A DNA stretch of 64,000 nucleotides from positions 310,001 through 374,000 of the forward strand of contig NZ_NFKF01000002.1 of NCBI RefSeq assembly GCF_002160255.1. Direction: 5' to 3'. Shown here piece by piece: positions 59,531-64,000 of the stretch (within the stretch, counting starts at the first letter, position 1; each line of letters begins with the position of its first letter). A program made the translations under genes and the position numbers. This stretch comes from Olsenella sp. An188. GTDB taxonomy: Bacteria > Actinomycetota > Coriobacteriia > Coriobacteriales > Atopobiaceae. A model generated the notes under the pieces. The model searched no databases. It was not told the origin of the DNA and saw only the letters and a program-made list of their open reading frames with translations.

Positions 59531-62302
59531 CTACCTGTTCCTGCCGTGGCAGTTCTTGAACTTCTTGCCGCTCCTGCACGGGCAGGGGTCGTTGCGCCCG
59601 ACCCCCACGTAGGGGTCCGGGTCATCGGCCTTGCGGTAGGTGCGAGGCTTGGACACGCCGGGGTTGGCCCCCTGAGGCGCGGGGCCCGCGGGGGCGCGGA
59701 CGCCCGACGCGACCGCACGCGCGCCGCCCTGGGCGCCGTCGGCCTCGGAGGGACCGGAGTAGCGCGCGCCGCGAAGCTCGTCGGGCTCCTCCTCCGCCGG
59801 TGCCGGGGCCTGGGGGGCGTTTGGCCTCACAACGACCTCGAGGCGCAGGATCGTGCGCAGGAAGTCCTCGTACATCGTGTTGACGAGCTCGGTGAAGGCG
59901 GCGTACGCCTCGCTCTTGTACTCGACGAGCGGGTCGCGCTGGCCAAAGCCGCGCAGGCCGATGCCCGTCTTGAGGTAGTCCATCTCCTGCAGGTAGGCCA
60001 TCCAGCGCGTGTCGATGACGCGGAGCATGACCTGGGCAGACAGGGCGTGCATGGGCTCCTGGCCGATCCGCTCGGCCTTCTCGGCAAAGCACGTGTCGAC
60101 AAACTCGTCGACCATCTCCACCACGTCGCCCTCGTCCTGGCCGTCCTCGACCGACGGGACGTCCTTGCGGCCGGTGAGCTCCTGGAGCCAGCGCTCGAGC
60201 CCGCGCTCGTCCCACTCGTCGTGCTTCTTGCCCTCGGGGCAGAACGAGGCAACCTCACGCTGAACCGTGTCGAAGGTGACCTCGCCGACGCGCTCCATGA
60301 GGTCCTTGCCGTCGAGGATCTTGTTGCGCTCCTCGTAGATGACCTGGCGCTGGGTGTTCATGACGTTGTCGTAGTCGAGGACGTTCTTGCGCATGGCGAA
60401 GTTGACCTCCTCGACCTTGCGCTGCGCACTCTCGACCGCCTTGGTGACGAGCTTGTTCTGAATCGGCATGTCGTCCGGCATCTCGTACTTCTGCATCATC
60501 GCCGAGATGCGGTCCATGCGGTCACCGCCGAACAGGCGCATGAGGTCGTCCTCGAGGGAGAGGTAGAACTGGGTCTCGCCGGGATCTCCCTGACGGCCGG
60601 AGCGGCCGCGGAGCTGGTTGTCGATGCGTCGGCTCTCGTGGCGCTCCGTGCCGATCACGCAGAGGCCGCCCGCGGACTTGACGCGCTCCTTCTCTGCGTC
60701 GCAGATCTCCTTGGCGCGGGCGAGGGCCTCGGAGCGCTGCTCCGGGGTCGCCTCCTCGGGCTCGACGCCGTCAACGCGCAGGAAGTCCTCGGCGATGAGC
60801 TCGGGGTTGCCGCCAAGCAGGATGTCCGTGCCACGACCGGCCATGTTGGTCGCGATGGTGACGGCGCCCTCGCGGCCGGCCTGCGCCACGATCTGCGCCT
60901 CGCGCTCGTGGAACTTGGCGTTGAGGACGTTGTGCTTGATGCCCCGCTTGTCCAGGATGCGCGAGAGTCGCTCGGAGTTCTCGATGGAGACGGTGCCCAC
61001 GAGGCAGGGCTGCCCCTTCGCGTGGCGCTCCACGACGTCGTCCGCGACCGCCTTGAACTTGGCGTCGATCGTGCGGTAGACGAGGTCGTCGTGGTCAACG
61101 CGGATGACGGGCTTATTGGGCGGGATGACCTGGACGGGAATGTGGTAGACCTCGCGGAACTCCGCGTCCTCGGTCATGGCGGTGCCCGTCATGCCGGAGA
61201 GCTTGTCGTACATGAGGAAGTAGTTCTGGAGCGTGATGGTGGCGAGCGTCTGGTTCTCCTCGCGGACGATCACGCCTTCCTTGGCCTCGATGGCCTGGTG
61301 CAGGCCCTCGGAGTAGCGCCTGCCCTCCATGATGCGGCCCGTGAACTCGTCGACGATCTTGACCTCGCCGTCCACGACCACGTACTGCTGGTCGCGGTGG
61401 AACATGTACTCGGCCTTGAGCGCCTGCTGCAGGTGGTTGACGAGCTGGCCGGACGCGTCGGCGTAGATGTCCTCGATGCCGAGGGAGCGCTCGACCTTCT
61501 TCAGGCCCTCGTCAGTGGTCGCGATGGTGTGCTTCGCCTCGTCCATCTCGAAGTCGACCTCGGGTGTGAGGCCGCGCACGGCGCGGGCAAAGTCCTTGTA
61601 GGTGCTGGCGGACTTGGTCCCGGCGCCGGAGATGATGAGCGGGGTGCGAGCCTCGTCGATCAGGATCGAGTCGGCCTCGTCGACGATAGCGTAGTGGTGC
61701 CCGCGCTGGACGCGCATGTTGGGCCGGGTGACCATGTTGTCGCGCAGGTAGTCAAAGCCGAACTCGGAGTTCGTGCCGTAGGTGACGTCGGCCTCGTAGG
61801 CCGGCTTCTTCATCGGCAGGCGCATGCCGTTCTGGATGAGGCCGACGGACATGCCCAGGAACCGGTAGATTCTCCCCATCCACTCGCTGTCTCGCTTGGC
61901 GAGGTAGTCGTTCACCGTAACGATGTGGACGCCCTTGCCCGGGATGGCGTTGAGGTAGCCGGCAAGCGTGGAGACGAGCGTCTTGCCCTCGCCGGTCTTC
62001 ATCTCGGCGATGGTGCCGCGGTGCAGCGCGATGCCACCGATGATCTGCACGTCAAAGTGGCGCAGGCCCGTCGTCCTCACCGAGGCCTCGCGCACGGCGG
62101 CGAACGCCTCCGGCAGCAGGTCATCAAGCGTCTCGCCCGCCTCGTAGCGCTCGCGGAACACCGCGGTGATGCCGTGGAGCTCGTCGTCCGTGAGGGCCTT
62201 GAACTTCGGCTCGAGCTCGTTCACCCGCGCCGTGATGCGCTCGAATTCCTTGAGCTCCTTGTCCGATCCCATGGAAAGGAGCTTGGAGAGAAAGTTGGGC
62301 AT
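59531..62302 (-). CDS. secA: Protein translocase ATPase SecA
   Basis: SecA drives preproteins through SecYEG. The 923-residue protein starts MPNFLSKLLSMGSDKELKEF and has Walker A in EMKTGEGKTLVSTLAGYLNA, the DEAD region AIVDEADSILIDEARTPLII, NQLRGRSGRQGDPGETQFYL and ATNMAGRGTDILLGGNPEL. The C-terminal zinc finger is CPCRSGKKFKNCHG. A Pro/Ala/Gly-rich linker (about 830-900) separates it from the core. AAAGGGAG precedes ATG 62302. It is followed without a gap by prfB. Confidence 0.97.
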   Translation of the reverse strand: MPNFLSKLLSMGSDKELKEFERITARVNELEPKFKALTDDELHGITAVFRERYEAGETLDDLLPEAFAAVREASVRTTGLRHFDVQIIGGIALHRGTIAEMKTGEGKTLVSTLAGYLNAIPGKGVHIVTVNDYLAKRDSEWMGRIYRFLGMSVGLIQNGMRLPMKKPAYEADVTYGTNSEFGFDYLRDNMVTRPNMRVQRGHHYAIVDEADSILIDEARTPLIISGAGTKSASTYKDFARAVRGLTPEVDFEMDEAKHTIATTDEGLKKVERSLGIEDIYADASGQLVNHLQQALKAEYMFHRDQQYVVVDGEVKIVDEFTGRIMEGRRYSEGLHQAIEAKEGVIVREENQTLATITLQNYFLMYDKLSGMTGTAMTEDAEFREVYHIPVQVIPPNKPVIRVDHDDLVYRTIDAKFKAVADDVVERHAKGQPCLVGTVSIENSERLSRILDKRGIKHNVLNAKFHEREAQIVAQAGREGAVTIATNMAGRGTDILLGGNPELIAEDFLRVDGVEPEEATPEQRSEALARAKEICDAEKERVKSAGGLCVIGTERHESRRIDNQLRGRSGRQGDPGETQFYLSLEDDLMRLFGGDRMDRISAMMQKYEMPDDMPIQNKLVTKAVESAQRKVEEVNFAMRKNVLDYDNVMNTQRQVIYEERNKILDGKDLMERVGEVTFDTVQREVASFCPEGKKHDEWDERGLERWLQELTGRKDVPSVEDGQDEGDVVEMVDEFVDTCFAEKAERIGQEPMHALSAQVMLRVIDTRWMAYLQEMDYLKTGIGLRGFGQRDPLVEYKSEAYAAFTELVNTMYEDFLRTILRLEVVVRPNAPQAPAPAEEEPDELRGARYSGPSEADGAQGGARAVASGVRAPAGPAPQGANPGVSKPRTYRKADDPDPYVGVGRNDPCPCRSGKKFKNCHGRNR

Positions 62303-62469
62303 GTGTCTCCCTTTGCTGTAGTTCGGCGGCGCCGATAAGCGCACTCACCCCCAACACTCTACTCATTGGAGGGCTTGGCATGGGGCGCGCACGTCGGTCT
62401 CACCAAAAGCGCACCCAATGACCTGCGCGTCCCATGACTCCCCTCCCACTTTTTCTCCACGCCCAACCG

Positions 62470-63990
62470 TCACGACACGCCCGGCGACGCTGGCCCCACC
62501 TCCTCCATGACCTGCTTCAGACGCCCCGACGGCGTGTGTTTCCCCGCCCTTCTCAGCCGGTTGTTGTAGTGACGGTACTGTCGGTCCGCTTCCACGGCAC
62601 GGCCGCTCGCCCGCAGGGCCCTCACCAGCACGATGACCGCGTCCTCCCTGAGGTCGTTCGCCATGAGCGCGTTGGCGGCCAGGCGCGCCGCGGTTCTCTC
62701 CTGCCCAAGCCGCAGGGCGGCGTCACCGCCGGCGACCATCGCGTCTGCGTAGAGCTCCTTGAGCTCGTCGCGCACGGACGAGACGTACCCGAGGGCGTCG
62801 ACCGGGGGCAGGTACAGGTCCCCCGCGTAGAGACGCTCCGCCTGGCGCGCCATCGTCAGGGAGCGCGCGGGGTCCCGGGAGTCCGACGCCTCCCGCGCGA
62901 GCGCCCTGAACACGTCCACGTCGCAGCGAACGAGCCCCATGTCCAGTGACACCTCCCTGCTCGAGCGACTTGCGAGGAACGGGTCCAGGCTCGGGTCAAT
63001 CTCCGCGATCGCCGCCCGCAGAGAGCTCGTGGCCTGATAGGCGCGGTTGAAGCCCGACACGTAGTCGCAGTCGGGCCAGACCTGTTCCACGAGCTGGAAC
63101 CGCTTCGCACAGGCTCCGTGACGCAGGACCAGGTACTCGAGCATAGACTTGGCACTCCTCTGCTCGAGCTTGTTGTCCGCGATCCTGACGCCCCGTACGT
63201 AGACGGCAAATCCCCCAAGCAACGTGACCTCGATCGGAACCGTCGGGTCGCCGAGCGGGGGACGGTCGAGCCCCGCAAGCTCGCAGACGGACACGTCGCG
63301 CCCGTCGCGCATGCGCTCGTCCTCGCCCTCCTCAACAGTGGCCAGAGCACGCCTCCACCCCTGCGGCATACGCTCGCGCACGAGCCCGGAAAACTCCCCG
63401 ATGCCCGTTGCGAGCAGGGAGACCAGCCACAGCGCGTCCCTCGGCACGTCCTCCGGGACCACAGGCGCCAGCGAAGCGTCCTCCCGCAGCGCCATCGCCG
63501 CCCTGACGAGCGAGCGCACCGCGGAGAGGTCGTCGCGCGGGCCGTCCTCAAGGCCCATTTCCAGGGTCTCGCCCATGAGGAAGCGGGCGACGTCACCCAG
63601 GAGCCTCGCGACGCGACCGAGGTAGTCCAGCGAGCTCTTCTCGGCTACCGTCTCGGCCAGCAGCGACCTGACGTTTGCCCGCGCGCTTGCCTTTGCCCTC
63701 AGGTCGCAGACGCAGCCGGCGAGAAGCGCCACCACCTGGGCCAGCCTGTCTCCGGAGCGCTCGGAGCGTGCCATGAGCACGTCCGCCTCCGCCGCGGCGC
63801 TCGCGTCACCCGTCACGACGGCGCGAATCAGGCTCGCAAGCGATGCGTACCCGGACAGGCCCTCGAGGCTCGTTGCCGAGAGGAACCGAGCCGCCTCGTC
63901 AGGCCTTGAGACGCCCCTTGCCTCGCGGTCACCCACGAGCAGGCGAGCCACCTCAAAGTCAAGGTCGAGAAGAGCGGAGCTGACCGTCAT
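62470..63990 (-). CDS. SARP/BTAD-type transcriptional regulator (probably 5'-truncated)
   Basis: At least 506 residues are visible. The C-terminal third has an OmpR-like winged helix (IEVTLLGGFAVYVRGVRIAD, RSAKSMLEYLVLRHGACAKR) followed by a bacterial transcriptional activator domain (CDVDVFRALAREASDS, LYAGDLYLPPVDALGYVSSV, RDELKELYADAMVAGGDAAL). The first 300 residues are helical and TPR-like. The frame stays open beyond ATG 63990 to the window edge and no ribosome site is seen before it. The gene therefore probably starts outside the window, as in large MalT/LAL-type regulators. Confidence 0.8.
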   Translation of the reverse strand: MTVSSALLDLDFEVARLLVGDREARGVSRPDEAARFLSATSLEGLSGYASLASLIRAVVTGDASAAAEADVLMARSERSGDRLAQVVALLAGCVCDLRAKASARANVRSLLAETVAEKSSLDYLGRVARLLGDVARFLMGETLEMGLEDGPRDDLSAVRSLVRAAMALREDASLAPVVPEDVPRDALWLVSLLATGIGEFSGLVRERMPQGWRRALATVEEGEDERMRDGRDVSVCELAGLDRPPLGDPTVPIEVTLLGGFAVYVRGVRIADNKLEQRSAKSMLEYLVLRHGACAKRFQLVEQVWPDCDYVSGFNRAYQATSSLRAAIAEIDPSLDPFLASRSSREVSLDMGLVRCDVDVFRALAREASDSRDPARSLTMARQAERLYAGDLYLPPVDALGYVSSVRDELKELYADAMVAGGDAALRLGQERTAARLAANALMANDLREDAVIVLVRALRASGRAVEADRQYRHYNNRLRRAGKHTPSGRLKQVMEEVGPASPGVS

Positions 63991-64000
63991 CTCAGAGCTG

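Overview
The window is 64 kb of high-GC chromosomal DNA from an anaerobic or microaerophilic actinobacterium, most like the Coriobacteriia (Olsenella/Atopobium-type lineages). This assignment is inferred from gene content and style: an NfnAB-like flavoprotein pair, a reverse rubrerythrin with a PerR-type regulator, a CyuA cysteine desulfidase, a split transketolase, a fused TsaB-RimI-TsaD protein, strong AGGAGG-type ribosome sites and very GC-rich codon use. No phage, integrase, plasmid or CRISPR locus is present. The only structural RNA gene found is tmRNA.

Layout. 0-5 kb (+ strand): end of glmU, prs, pth and the NfnA/NfnB pair. 5-9 kb (- strand): an HTH regulator, then a four-gene cassette of three small acidic orphan proteins around a CbxX/CfxQ-type AAA+ ATPase (8938 down to 6030). 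9-15 kb: groES-groEL, two paralogous lipoproteins and NAD synthetase. 15-20 kb: an amino-acid ABC transporter and cyuA. 20-27 kb: the TsaB-RimI-TsaD fusion, an alpha/beta-hydrolase lipoprotein, a truncated GH3 enzyme, and a PerR-rubrerythrin-DUF3783-like operon. 27-35 kb: an operon running glmM, glmS, acpS, nnr, alr, a type-4 uracil-DNA glycosylase and tsaE. 35-40 kb: rplM-rpsI, a GH31 glycosidase and a patatin. 40-45 kb: the trans-translation neighbourhood rnr, a TPR protein, smpB, flavin reductase, a 46-residue rubredoxin and ssrA. 45-47.5 kb: ftsE-ftsX. 47.7-57.5 kb: an 11-gene PTS/aldolase/transketolase operon with a divergent DeoR regulator across an AT-rich control region. 57.5-64 kb: a YitT-type membrane protein, prfB, secA and a SARP/BTAD-type regulator running off the edge.

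The most unusual signal is between the genes. Several unrelated families of dispersed intergenic repeats can be read by eye: (1) a GGCGAGAAGAACC motif, at least 20 exact 10-bp cores, often as inverted pairs; (2) a 65-nt hairpin with a conserved 33-nt core and a different perfect 16-bp outer stem in each copy, downstream of nfnB and groEL; (3) an element of about 140-165 bp with two GTGCGGGC hairpins, three copies; (4) a GCTTAGGAATCCGGGGTT motif, seven copies in two clusters; (5) a 111-124 bp element bounded by GGTTGTC and GACAACC, two copies; (6) a composite element of about 145 bp, two copies flanking the 23-25 kb genes; (7) five ATGCAAAA hairpins between cyuA and tsaBD; (8) palindromes whose end supplies the stop codon of the neighbouring gene, four loci and five stops; (9) two MITE-like inverted-repeat elements.

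Protein-level points of interest are the AAA+ cassette at 6.0-8.9 kb, the PTS operon with three different aldolase families, and a release factor 2 whose codon-recognition tripeptide reads Ser-Pro-Thr instead of Ser-Pro-Phe.
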